A DNA stretch of 64,000 bases from Polaromonas sp. C04 (GTDB lineage Bacteria > Pseudomonadota > Gammaproteobacteria > Burkholderiales > Burkholderiaceae_C), in the NCBI RefSeq assembly GCF_002002705.1, contig NZ_MUNS01000022.1:186001-250000 (forward strand), in the 5' to 3' direction. Positions 8,241 to 16,819 of this stretch are shown in pieces. A program made the translations under genes and the position numbers. Under the pieces are notes generated by a model. That model did no database searches and was not told the DNA's origin. It saw only the letters and a list, made by a program, of their open reading frames with translations. Position 1 is the stretch's first letter. Every line of letters starts with the position of its first letter.

Positions 8241-8993
8241 CTAACCCGGCGGCTGAAGATACAGCGCCGCCAGCCGCTCGCGCTCCCTCAATCCCACACC
8301 CAGCGCCTTCTCGAGGTACGCCGGGACGCCGCCGTAGTCGGCCTCGACGGCGTGCAGCGCCGCGTCCAGAAAGTCGGGTTGCACGCGCCACAGCACGTCC
8401 AGCACCTCCTGCGGCGCACGGCCGGGGGCGCTGCCGTGCGGCATGCGGAACAGCTCGTTGGTCAGCAGGTAGTCCTGCATCACCACGGCGCGCGGCACGC
8501 CCAGCGCCAGCAGGATCATCGCCGCGGCGAAACCGGTGCGGTCCTTGCCGGCCGTGCAGTGGAACACCAGCGGCGCGTCGCTCTCCAGCAGATCGCCGAA
8601 CAGCGCCGCAAAGCGCGCCGCGTTGTCGTGCACGAAACCGCGGTAGGTCTGCTGCATCAGGCGCACCGTGTCCTGGGGCGTGAGCTGGTGGCCGGATTCC
8701 AGCAGCTCCTTCAGGCGCTGCACCACCGTGGGCTCGATCGGCAGCGCATGCACCGCGACACCCGGCAGCGCATACGGCAGCGCCGCGCTCTCGGCCTCGC
8801 CGCGCAAGTCGTAGGCGCGCGCCAGGCCCAGGCTGGACAGCACCGCCACGTCGTCGGGCGTCAACGCGGCCAGATGGTCCGAGCGGAACAGCCGGCGCCA
8901 GCGCAGCGGCCGTCCGTCCTGGCCGGCATAGCCGCCCAGGTCGCGGAAATTGGTGGCGCCAAGGAGATTCAGGGAACGGGTGGGGTCTGACAT
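8241..8993 (-). CDS. Tyrosine-protein phosphatase (Y_phosphatase3 / IphP type)
   Basis: 250 residues. The P-loop HCTAGKDRTG places the catalytic Cys at 146 and Arg at 152 (HC-x5-R). The N-terminal NFRDLGGY box and RLFRSDHLAALT are hallmarks of the bacterial dual-specificity or lipid-type tyrosine phosphatases. Predicted to be a cytosolic hydrolase of phosphoproteins or phosphoinositide-like substrates. The stop lies at 8241, next to repeat copy 1. No partner kinase is nearby. Confidence 0.88.
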   Translation of the reverse strand: MSDPTRSLNLLGATNFRDLGGYAGQDGRPLRWRRLFRSDHLAALTPDDVAVLSSLGLARAYDLRGEAESAALPYALPGVAVHALPIEPTVVQRLKELLESGHQLTPQDTVRLMQQTYRGFVHDNAARFAALFGDLLESDAPLVFHCTAGKDRTGFAAAMILLALGVPRAVVMQDYLLTNELFRMPHGSAPGRAPQEVLDVLWRVQPDFLDAALHAVEADYGGVPAYLEKALGVGLRERERLAALYLQPPG

Positions 8994-9035
8994 GGGAGGT
9001 TATAGGTCGGGTCGGGTTGGGTTCGGGTCGTTCGG

Positions 9036-12000
9036 TTAGCGGCGGGCGCTCTTCATCGCGTCCACCAGTTTCACCGTTTCCACGCTCACCGTGGTCACAC
9101 GCGCCAGCAGGTCGATGACCTTGTCCTTGTAGTCGGCAAAACGGTAGGTGTCGAATTTTTCGCGGATGGTTGGGTCCCTGGGTTTCTTTTCCTTGTACTG
9201 ATCGAGCACCCAGTCGAGCGCGCAGCGATTCCCGAGCTTGTAGGTCCAGGCCTCGGGCGGGATGCCGCGCAGCGTGGTTTCCGAATCGAGCGTGATGCTG
9301 CCAGCCGCCGGGTCGGCGCGCAGCAGGGCTTTGGGCGCCAGACCGGCGGCGCGAGCCCGGGCGTCGGGTGTATCGGTGCGCACGAGCGGGAACGGCTCGA
9401 TGCTTTCATAGCCGATGTGCAACGCCATCAGCGCCTCGCCCCAGCGGGCCCATTGCCAGAAGTCGGCGGCAGATGTGCCGTACAGCGGAATGCGCGGGAA
9501 TTCGCGCTTGAGGTTCTGCGCGTACTTCTCGCGGTACACCGGGTCGTGCAGCACGGCGTAGCAGTAGTGAAAAATGGCTTCCTTCGTGATCTTGCGCGCG
9601 CCGGTTTTACCCCCTCTCCCGCTGGGAGAGGGCTGGGGTGAGGGCTCCCCGCCCTTGTAGCGGGCCGTGAACTGCTTGAGCGCCCAGTCGGTGATGTTGT
9701 CCGCGCACTCGCCGGTCTTGCTATAGCGATACATCGGGAAATAACTCGCACCAGAACCCGCGCCAATTACATGAAGATCAACAGGCACCCCCGACCCAAG
9801 AAGTGAGAACGGCTTGGGTGTCGAAATTCCAATCATGCAAATCAACGGATTTGGCTGCTTGGCACCTGCCGGATAAAACTCATCAATGCCTGACCGACGG
9901 TCGATGAACAAGGAAGAATCAAAAAGGTAATGCGGCGTGAATGGTCGATAGGTAACAGTGCGAAAACTGGAAGAGTCGAACGCCGCTTTCTTGCCCGACT
10001 TTAGTCGGAGCTTCAAGGCTTCGGACCATTTGATGGACTCATCAAAAATCGTTGCTGCCGGTGAATGCTTGTTGAATTCTTTAACCAAGTATTCCGTTTT
10101 ATCAATCAACGACTTTCGTTCAAAATCGTAGAGTCAATCATCCCGGGCTGTATTGATTCCAAGTGCGTACGATTTGAAAATGGCCTTTTCGAGTGTTGGC
10201 TTTATTGTCCCTCTCACTTCGTCACTGGCAAGCAAGAGAAGCTCGTCGAAATCGTTGTTCGTCAGGTTCACCCAGTTCGCCGATTTGTCGGGTTGCACTT
10301 CGTCGAAGTCGAGGCTGCGCATCGTGTGGCTGGCCAGGAACGCAAGCTTTTCTTCGGCGGTTTCCATCTCGGGCCGGCGCACGTAATGCACGCGGGCGAG
10401 GCGTTTGTCCTTCGTGCCGCTGACCTTCTTGACCATGAAGCTGATCGCCACGCCGGTCTGGATGCCGAACACGTTGTGCTTGGTGCCGCTGAGCTTGGGA
10501 TTGGCGCGCACGTCGCCGCCCAGGTCCACCACGTAGATGTCGGCAAACTCCTGCGCCACGGTCTTGCGGAAACCGTCGAAGGTGCGGCTCTCGATGAAGC
10601 TGCGGTTCGTCACAAACGCCAGCACGCCGTTCTCGCTGAGCCGGTCGCTGGCCCAGCGGAAGAAGCGCGCGTACATGTCGTAGAGCTTGGTTTTTTGCGC
10701 CGTGCTCTCGGCGATGTAGGTCTGCTTGATACGCGCGTCGATCTGCGGGTACTCGCGGTTCTTGTTGTTGTCGTTCTCGTTGGCCTGGTTCGCGTTGTAC
10801 GGTGGATTCCCGATGACGACGCTGATGCGGCGGCCGTTCTGGCGCTTGATGCGGGCGACGTTTTCCTCGCTCACGCTGCCGAAGATGTCGGCCGTGGTGC
10901 CGTGCACGGCGGTGTGCAGGCCCACGTTGTCGAGCGTGTCGACGAAGCACAGATTCGGAAACTCCTCGTAGCTGCCGGTGATGGCGGCGTAGGTCGATTC
11001 GATGTTCAGGTTGGCCACGTAGTAGGGCAGGATGGCGACCTCGTTGGCGTGCAGCTCGTGCGCGTATTTGTGCGCCAGCTTTTTCGGCTGGCCGCGAAAG
11101 TGCTCCAGCAGCTCGCAGATATAGGTGCCCGTGCCGGTGGCCGGATCGAGGATGTCCACGTCCCTGTCGATCAGGTTCTTGCCGAAGTGCTTCTCGCACA
11201 GCCAGTCGGCGCCGTCGATCATGAAGCGCACGATCTCGCCCGGCGTGTAGACCACGCCGAGCCGGTCGGCGGCCTTGGTGTTGTAGACCTTGTAGAAGTT
11301 CTCATAAATGACCTTGAGGAAGGTCTGCTTCTCGCCGTGGCTGCCGATTTGCGCGGCGGCGGCGCGGATGGCGGCGTAATAGGTTTCCAGGCCCTTGAGG
11401 GTCTGCTTCTTCAGCGCGCCGGTGAAGAACGCGCCTTCCAGCGCGTACAGCTCGCGCGCCACGTTGTTGTGCTGGTGGAAGTCGCTGTCGTCAAACACCT
11501 TGGCGAAGATTTCGTCGGTCAGGATGTGCTGGATCAGCATCTCGCGCACGTCGGCATCGGTGAGCGCGGGGTTGATGGCCTCCTGCGCATGGAGCAGAAA
11601 CTTTTCTTCGGCCTGCCGAAAGCTGGCGTTGGCGTCGTGCGCGCGCTCGATCATCTGGCGCAGCGCCTGCAGCACGGCGGGCAGGTCGGTCTTGAACTGC
11701 TCGACGGCGGCACGAAAGCCCGCGATTTCGGGCCGCTCGAAGCTGAAAAAGAGTTTCAGCAGCTTGCCCAGCGCCTCGGTGTCGGTCATGTCGCAGCGCA
11801 GCACCTCCTGGCGGTTTTGCCACAGCACGGCGGTGGCGTCGTCGCTGAAGATGATGTTGTCCTGCGGGTAGCCTTTTTTGAATTTCTTGCTGACCTCGGC
11901 ATCGAGGTCGTCGTCCGCGTCCTTGGCTTCCCAGTAGCCCAGCGGCATGCGCAGCTCGTGCAGGAGCGCGCCATCGACGGCAATGTTGGTCCTGGTAGCG

Positions 12001-12164
12001 GTCTTGAGCGGGTATTCGGCCAGGAAGATCAGGTCGTGCTGACGGCCCCAGGCCTTGAGCAAATCCTTGAAGGCCTCGCGCACGATGGTTTCGCGCTGGC
12101 TGCCGCTGGCCTTTTTGATGACATCGAGTTGACGGAGATAGTCGTTGATGAGAAGTTGGCTCAT
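9036..12164 (-). pseudogene. Single-chain restriction-modification enzyme (type IIG / ISP-like) split by an in-frame TGA
   Basis: One 1043-codon frame is interrupted once, by TGA at 10134-10136. Before the stop there are 676 residues: a PD-(D/E)xK-type nuclease motif (D64, then E79-A-K81), a helical linker, methylase motif I DPATGTGTY at 340-348 and motif IV NPPY at 453-456. After the stop, reading in the same frame, residues 678-1042 form the target-recognition/C-terminal region. Family members carry Trp at the stop position (DDW-YDFE), so TGG to TGA fits a simple nonsense change. No helicase domain is visible, which favours type IIG over a full ISP enzyme. Restriction is probably lost. A palindromic repeat is embedded in frame at 9610-9645. 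Confidence 0.82.
9610..9645. repeat. REP-like palindrome inside the restriction-modification frame
   Basis: A single hairpin element, CCCTCTCCC facing GGGAGAGGG followed by CTGGGGTGAGGG, is closely related to the two copies at 1826-1930. It encodes a short Pro/Ser/Gly stretch (PSPQPSPSGRGG) within the C-terminal domain without breaking the frame. Confidence 0.85.
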
Positions 12165-12251
12165 GGGGCTCCCTGTTCAACCGATTCTAGGGGGCGCCAC
12201 GGCCTGGAGCCGGCCTGACGCGCACAGCTCGCAGCAGGGTGCGGGCGGTGC

Positions 12252-12327
12252 GTCGGCTCAGACCGCTTCGAGCGCCAGCAGGCCGGTGGCGGTGTTGGAG
12301 ATCGGGACGTGGTCGTTGTAGAACACC
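12252..12327 (-). pseudogene. Remnant of a ligB 3' end
   Basis: On the minus strand this encodes the last residues of a protocatechuate 4,5-dioxygenase beta chain (PISNTATGLLALEAV, then a stop at 12258-12260). Forty-nine bases (12254-12302) are identical to 14606-14654 at the end of the intact ligB, and weaker similarity continues upstream. No start codon or catalytic region remains. It lies upstream of the restriction-modification gene and abuts an istB fragment. Confidence 0.8.
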
Positions 12328-12487
12328 CCCACAACAACTGATCGAACGCGGCAAGCAGCGCACCGAGCGCCACCTCAAGTCCCGACTCGATCCGACCAAG
12401 ACGCTGGCCAGCTTAGCGTTTGGCGAGGTGCCGCTGCTGTCCAAGGTCCACGTGATGGCGCTGTCCAGTGGCGACTCCTGGCTTCAG
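12328..12487 (+). pseudogene. Fragment of an IS21-type helper ATPase (istB)
   Basis: A readable frame of about 52 residues includes RLDPTKTLASLAFGEVPLL, then VMALSSGDSWL, the segment that precedes the Walker A motif in one IstB subgroup. The Walker motifs and the transposase gene istA are absent. It is therefore a dead relic of an IS21-family insertion, probably left by the event that scrambled 12.2-14.6 kb. The gene-free stretch 12165-12518 otherwise holds only the ligB remnant. Confidence 0.6.
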
Positions 12488-12518
12488 CGCCGGGTCTGGC
12501 CGCGCCGGCGCGCGCGCT

Positions 12519-13892
12519 TCAGTGGCCGAGCGCCTCACCCCGGGATGAGGCGCCGGCCGACCCTTTCTCGGGGTGCGAGAACTGCTTGACCAGCAGGGCC
12601 AGTGCCGCGATCAGGCCCGGCACGGCCAGCACGGTGAAGATCCCGGACAGGCTCATGTGGCGACGCGACAGTTCGGCCACGAGGAACGAGCCCGCGATGC
12701 CGCCGAAGCGGCCGATGCCCAGCATCCAGGCCACGCCCGTGGCGCGCCCCTGCGTGGGATAGAAGCCCGCGGCCAGCGCCGGCAAGGACGACTGGGCGGT
12801 GTTCATCAAGGTGCCTGCGATGAGCACCACCAGCACCAGCGCGCCGACGCTGCCGGCCGTCTGGCCCATCGTGTAGACCGCCACCGCCGTGAGCGCAAAG
12901 CCCACGGCAATGATGCGGTTGCCGTTGAAGCGGTCCATCAGCCAGCCGAAGAAGATGGCGCCCACGCCCCCCAGCGGGAACAGGGCCGAGATGAGCGTGG
13001 CCGTCCTGGGCGCCAGGCCGGCGTCCTTGAACAGGATGGGCATCCAGTTGATGAGCGCGTAAAAGATCACCAGCCCCATGAAATAGGCCAGCCACAGCAT
13101 GAGCGAGCCCACGGCGTAGCTGCGCGAGAACACGACGCCCAGGCCGCTCTTGCCCGGCGCCACCTGCTTGGTTTCACTCATGACGAACGACCCGGCATCA
13201 GCCGCGCTGGCCGAGATGCGGGCAAGTACCGCGCGGATGCGCTCGACCGGCCGGCCCTTGGCGACCAAGTAGCGCACCGACTCGGGCAGCAGCAGGAGCA
13301 GCAGCAGCGTGAGCACCAGGGGCGTCACGCCGCCCAGCAGCAGCACGCTGCGCCAGCCCCACTGCGGAATCATCCAGGCGGCCAGGAAGCCCCCGAGCGC
13401 CGCACCTAGCGGAAAGCCGCAGAACATGGTGTTGGTCAGGGTCGCACGGCGCTGGTCCGGGCAGAACTCGCTCATCAGCGTGACCGCGTTGGGCATCGCC
13501 GCGCCGAGCCCGACGCCGGTCACGAAGCGCAGCACCGTGAGTTCGCCCAGGCTGGTCGAAAAGGCCGACGCCAGGCAGGCCACGCCGAACACCAGCACAG
13601 ACACCACGAGCAGCCGCTTGCGGCCGAAGCGGTCCGCCAGCGGCCCGGACGACAGGGCGCCTGCCGCCAGGCCGAACAGCGCGGCGCTGAGCACCGGCGC
13701 CAGCGCGGGCTTGGACACGCCCCACTCGCCGATGAGCGAGGGCGCGATGAAACCAATGGCCGCGGTGTCGAAGCCGTCGAGCATCACGATGACGAGGCAC
13801 AGGCCGAAGATCGTCCACTGGAACGGCGAGAACCGATGGTTGTTGATGAAGGTCTGCACGTCAATGGTGCGGGCGCGGGGAGTCTGGGTCAT
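12519..13892 (-). CDS. Aromatic acid:H+ symporter family MFS transporter
   Basis: 457 residues with twelve predicted membrane helices. The AAHS hallmark DGFDTAAIGFIAPSL is in the first helix, and the MFS loop motif is GPLADRFGRKRLL. The ATG at 13890-13892 has a GGAG Shine-Dalgarno; the longer frame to 13988 lacks support. PcaK/PmdK-type members import 4-hydroxybenzoate or protocatechuate, and location beside ligAB and pobA supports an aromatic acid as substrate. It is divergent from a decayed LysR copy, so its old regulator is probably gone. Confidence 0.85.
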   Translation of the reverse strand: MTQTPRARTIDVQTFINNHRFSPFQWTIFGLCLVIVMLDGFDTAAIGFIAPSLIGEWGVSKPALAPVLSAALFGLAAGALSSGPLADRFGRKRLLVVSVLVFGVACLASAFSTSLGELTVLRFVTGVGLGAAMPNAVTLMSEFCPDQRRATLTNTMFCGFPLGAALGGFLAAWMIPQWGWRSVLLLGGVTPLVLTLLLLLLLPESVRYLVAKGRPVERIRAVLARISASAADAGSFVMSETKQVAPGKSGLGVVFSRSYAVGSLMLWLAYFMGLVIFYALINWMPILFKDAGLAPRTATLISALFPLGGVGAIFFGWLMDRFNGNRIIAVGFALTAVAVYTMGQTAGSVGALVLVVLIAGTLMNTAQSSLPALAAGFYPTQGRATGVAWMLGIGRFGGIAGSFLVAELSRRHMSLSGIFTVLAVPGLIAALALLVKQFSHPEKGSAGASSRGEALGH

Positions 13893-14068
13893 GGTCGTCT
13901 CCTGTCGTTCGGCGGGCCGGGCCTTGCGCGACGCTGGCGATCGCAGCAAGCGGCCGGTTCGCCGTGGGGGCCATCGCTCGCCCTGCATGAACGGACGCGG
14001 CGCGATGGTCTTGCGTGATGGATTGTGGCCGTCCGGGTGCCGAAGAAGAAGTGGGCGAAAAGACTATC

Positions 14069-14090
14069 AGCTATATCATTTAGGCATGGC
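14069..14090. promoter_or_regulatory. Conserved upstream block of the decayed LysR copy
   Basis: 22 bp starting AGCTATATCATT match 25235-25256, upstream of the intact LysR gene, with a single C/T difference. The block is in the spacer between the MFS transporter and the LysR remnant. It may still act as a LysR target for the transporter promoter. Confidence 0.5.
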
Positions 14091-14120
14091 GAAATCAACG
14101 ATATTCAATAATTGCTTGAT

Positions 14121-14413
14121 ATGGATTAAAGACAAATCGAGTATTTCGTGCGGGTCGCCGAGTTCGGCAGCTTCACGCGCGCCTTCGTCGTGCCGAATGT
14201 GGCGCAGCCGGCGCTGAGCCGCCAGGTGCGGCTGCTCGAGGTCGAGCCGCGGCATCCTGCACCAGGTCGAGCGCGCGCGAGGAGCTGGCCGGGTGCGCGG
14301 CCCCGATCACGCTGCGCGAGCTGGCGGGCGATCCTGCTCGTGATCCCGACGCGGCCCAGCGCCATGCGCATGCTGGTCGAGTCCGAACTGGCGCGACTCG
14401 GCTGGCGGCCGCG
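14121..14413 (+). pseudogene. Decayed LysR paralogue of the pmd regulator
   Basis: This is a shortened copy of the LysR gene at 25287-26195. Codon 3 (TTA in the intact gene) reads TAA. The helix-turn-helix region is preserved almost base for base. Then one segment of about 80 bp is missing at a short GCGGCA repeat, and a second of nearly 290 bp is missing before the ITLRELA/IPTRP region. Similarity ends near 14413. The following 14414-14605 holds an open segment (EVFRMAEENREG...) that I do not recognise. It cannot encode a working regulator. Confidence 0.85.
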
Positions 14414-14609
14414 AAGTCGGGCCACCATTGCCGAGGTGTTCCGCATGGCCGAAGAAAACCGTGAAGGCAACCGTTTCTACGACTTGGCCGAAAAGCGTAG
14501 CGGCCTAGGCAAACTGCTTAGCGCGCCAAGGTGTCTACGACATGGGCACGTTTCACATTTCCGCGAGGCTTCGTGAAGATCGACCAGGCCGTCTTGGCCC
14601 CACGGCGGC

Positions 14610-15455
14610 TCAGACCGCTTCGAGCGCCAGCAGGCCGGTGGCGGTGTTGGAGATGGGAATGTGGTAGTTGCTGTGCACCTTGCGCAGGCTCGAGGTGCCG
14701 CCGGCGCTCAGGGCGCCGCGCATGGCCACCCACATCAGCAGTTCCACGCCCTGCGTGCCGGTCTTCTCGACCAGTTCGTGAATGCTGTACTGCGTCACCC
14801 ACTCGGGGTTGGTCAGCAGGCTGTTCATGAACTGCAGGTCGAACGCCTTGTTGATATGGCCGGCGCGCTCGCCGTCGAGCTGGTGCGACAGGCCGCCGGA
14901 GCCGATCACCAGCACCTTCTTGTCGCTGTCCCAGGACCGGATCGCCTCGCCGACGGCCCGGCCCATGGCGTAGACGCGGCGTGCCGAGGGCAGCGGGAAT
15001 TGCACGGTGTTGATGCAGACGGGCACGATCTGCACCGGGCAGCTATCGGGCCAGAGCAGCTTGAGGGGCAGCGTCACGGCGTGGTCCACCAGCATTTCCT
15101 GGCAGGTCACGATGTCGAACTCCCGCTCGATCAGCGTATTGATCACATGCCACGACAGGTCCTGCTGGCCCTGCACCGGTGGCAGCGTGGGGATGCCCCA
15201 GCCTTCGTCGGCGCTGTTGTATTGCTGCGCCGCGCCGACCGCGAACGTGGGCATCTTGTCGAGAAAGAAGTTCAGGCCGTGGTCGTTGTAGAACATCACC
15301 ACCACGTCGGGCCGGGCCGTGTCCAGCCAGTCGCGGATCGGGGGGAAGCCGTCGAAGAACGGTTTCCAGTACGGGTCCTGCTGCAGGTTCTTGGCGATCG
15401 CACCGCCGATGGCGGGAATGTGGGAGGTGCCCACGCTGCCGATGAGTTTTGCCAT
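14610..15455 (-). CDS. ligB: Protocatechuate 4,5-dioxygenase-type beta subunit (second copy)
   Basis: 281 residues of the LigB extradiol dioxygenase family. Fe(II) ligands by motif are His12 (TSHIPAIG), His59 (YNDHG) and Glu238 (VELLMW); the catalytic His191 lies in GGLSHQ. All are intact. It follows ligA after 21 nt. It is clearly diverged from the beta chain at 21051-21905 (different loops and C-terminus), so it is a paralogue rather than a recent duplicate. The substrate may be protocatechuate, gallate or another catechol carboxylate. The last 49 bp are duplicated at 12254-12302. Confidence 0.88.
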   Translation of the reverse strand: MAKLIGSVGTSHIPAIGGAIAKNLQQDPYWKPFFDGFPPIRDWLDTARPDVVVMFYNDHGLNFFLDKMPTFAVGAAQQYNSADEGWGIPTLPPVQGQQDLSWHVINTLIEREFDIVTCQEMLVDHAVTLPLKLLWPDSCPVQIVPVCINTVQFPLPSARRVYAMGRAVGEAIRSWDSDKKVLVIGSGGLSHQLDGERAGHINKAFDLQFMNSLLTNPEWVTQYSIHELVEKTGTQGVELLMWVAMRGALSAGGTSSLRKVHSNYHIPISNTATGLLALEAV

Positions 15456-15476
15456 GATGTTGGTCCTGTTGACGGT

Positions 15477-15827
15477 TTACGGGTGGGCCGCCGCGCGCAG
15501 CTTGGCCCGGAATTCTTCCTTGCTCATGCCGGTTTGCTGGGCACCGATGTCCTGCATGTCCAGCCCGAAGATGCCGGCAAACTTGGCCAGGTAGTAGGCA
15601 TTGCCGCCAGCGGCGATCAGATCGAGCACGTTGCGCGCGCGGATGGCCGCAGCCTGCTGCTCGTTCAGGCCGTATTGGCGCATGTAGGCCTCCTCGTCGG
15701 CCTTGAACGCCTCGCGGTTCCCGGCCGAATTGAACGAGAAGCACATCTTGTTGAGCGCGTAGCCTTTTTGCGCCTGCACGCCGTCGAACGGCGTGGTGCC
15801 GGGAATTTTGGGAAGCGGAGTGGTCAC
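15477..15827 (-). CDS. ligA: Protocatechuate 4,5-dioxygenase-type alpha subunit (second copy)
   Basis: 116 residues of the LigA small subunit family (KIPGTTPFDG, GYALNKMCFSFN, NREAFKADEEAYM, AGGNAYYLAKFAG). The frame is open to 15878, but the GTG at 15825-15827 has a strong AGGAGA Shine-Dalgarno 7 nt upstream and matches family length. The alpha chain caps the active site of the beta chain. It is shorter than the pmdA product because it lacks the hydrophilic C-terminal tail. A LysR gene is divergent. Confidence 0.87.
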   Translation of the reverse strand: MTTPLPKIPGTTPFDGVQAQKGYALNKMCFSFNSAGNREAFKADEEAYMRQYGLNEQQAAAIRARNVLDLIAAGGNAYYLAKFAGIFGLDMQDIGAQQTGMSKEEFRAKLRAAAHP

Positions 15828-15898
15828 GTCAATCTCCTGAGTTGGAATCTTGCTACACCCGCAGTATTGCGGCCCCATTGCTAAAGATAAACAGATGA

Positions 15899-16819
15899 AT
15901 GATCATGGGATGTATGAGTAAATTCGATTGGTCAGATCTCGACGCGCGGCTGCTGCAACTGCTGGTGGCCGTGGTGGAAGCCGGCTCCATCACCGGCGCG
16001 GCGCTGCGGCTGGGCGTCACCCAGTCTGCCGTGAGCCACCTGCTGGACAAGCTGCGCGGCATCACGGGCGACGCGCTGTTCGTCAAATCGGGGCGCGGCA
16101 TCGTGGCCACCGCGCGGGCCGAGGCGCTGGCCGCGCAGGCGCGCGAGCTGCTCGGCGAACTCGAGCGCTTTGCGCGCTCCGGCGAGTTCGATCCGGCACG
16201 CTGGCAGACCACCTTCACCATCGCGGCGAACGATTTCCAGCGCGACGTGCTGCTGCCGTCCCTCGTGGCGCGGCTGCGCGCGCAGGCGCCGGGCGTGGCG
16301 CTGCGCGTCATCCCCTCCGACGTGCCGACGCTGGAGATGCTGCGCCACGAGCACTGCCAGCTCGTCGTCAGCCCGCGCCCGCCCGAGGGCAGCGACATCC
16401 TGCAAAAGCGCCTGTTCGAGGACCGCTACCGCGTGTTCTACGACCCGGCCGTGCGCGCCGCGCCGCGGGGCCGTGCCGACTACCTGGCGGCCGACCACAT
16501 CACGGTGCTGTACGAGCCGCGCCGCGCGCTCGACCTCGACCAGTGGCTGGCCGCGCGCGGCGTGCAGCGCCGCTTCGCCGTGATGGTGCCGGGCTTCGCC
16601 GGCCTGGGCGCCTTCCTGCGCGGCAGCGACCTGCTGGCCACCGTGCCCGGCCTGCTGCAAGCGCACTCGCTGCGCGGCCTGGCCAGCGCCGAGCCCCCCG
16701 TGCCCTGCCCCGCCCTGCCGATGTACATGATCTGGCACGTGCGCTACCAGCACGACGCCGCGCACCGCTGGCTGCGTGATCAGCTCGAGGCGGTGGTTGG
16801 CGCGGCAGCCGCGCCATGA
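15899..16819 (+). CDS. LysR-family regulator divergent from ligAB
   Basis: 306 residues if the first ATG (15899) is used. The ATG at 15914 (MSKFDWSDLD) has a GGGA just upstream and may be the true start. The winged helix is SITGAALRLGVTQSAVSHLLDKLRG, a NodD/LeuO-like subgroup with the SAVSHLLDKLR pattern. The effector domain follows. The spacer to ligA is only 71 bp, which strongly suggests it regulates ligAB. Its last 40 bp overlap, tail to tail, with the AraC gene. Confidence 0.88.
   Translation: MIMGCMSKFDWSDLDARLLQLLVAVVEAGSITGAALRLGVTQSAVSHLLDKLRGITGDALFVKSGRGIVATARAEALAAQARELLGELERFARSGEFDPARWQTTFTIAANDFQRDVLLPSLVARLRAQAPGVALRVIPSDVPTLEMLRHEHCQLVVSPRPPEGSDILQKRLFEDRYRVFYDPAVRAAPRGRADYLAADHITVLYEPRRALDLDQWLAARGVQRRFAVMVPGFAGLGAFLRGSDLLATVPGLLQAHSLRGLASAEPPVPCPALPMYMIWHVRYQHDAAHRWLRDQLEAVVGAAAAP

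Noticed and set aside
10110-10136. Frameshift or recoded TGA in the restriction gene
   Set aside because: The two halves are in the same phase, so no frameshift is needed. No selenocysteine-type stem-loop or other recoding signal is apparent, and a simple TGG to TGA change is sufficient.
10065-12218. 717-codon open frame on the + strand
   Set aside because: It is antisense to the restriction-modification gene, whose nuclease, methylase motif I and NPPY motifs are on the minus strand.
12328-12487. Intact insertion sequence
   Set aside because: Only an internal istB fragment is present; Walker motifs, istA and terminal inverted repeats are missing.
16780-16819. 40-bp overlap between LysR and AraC genes as an annotation error
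   Set aside because: Both frames are open to their stops and both proteins keep normal C-termini. A tail-to-tail overlap is acceptable.
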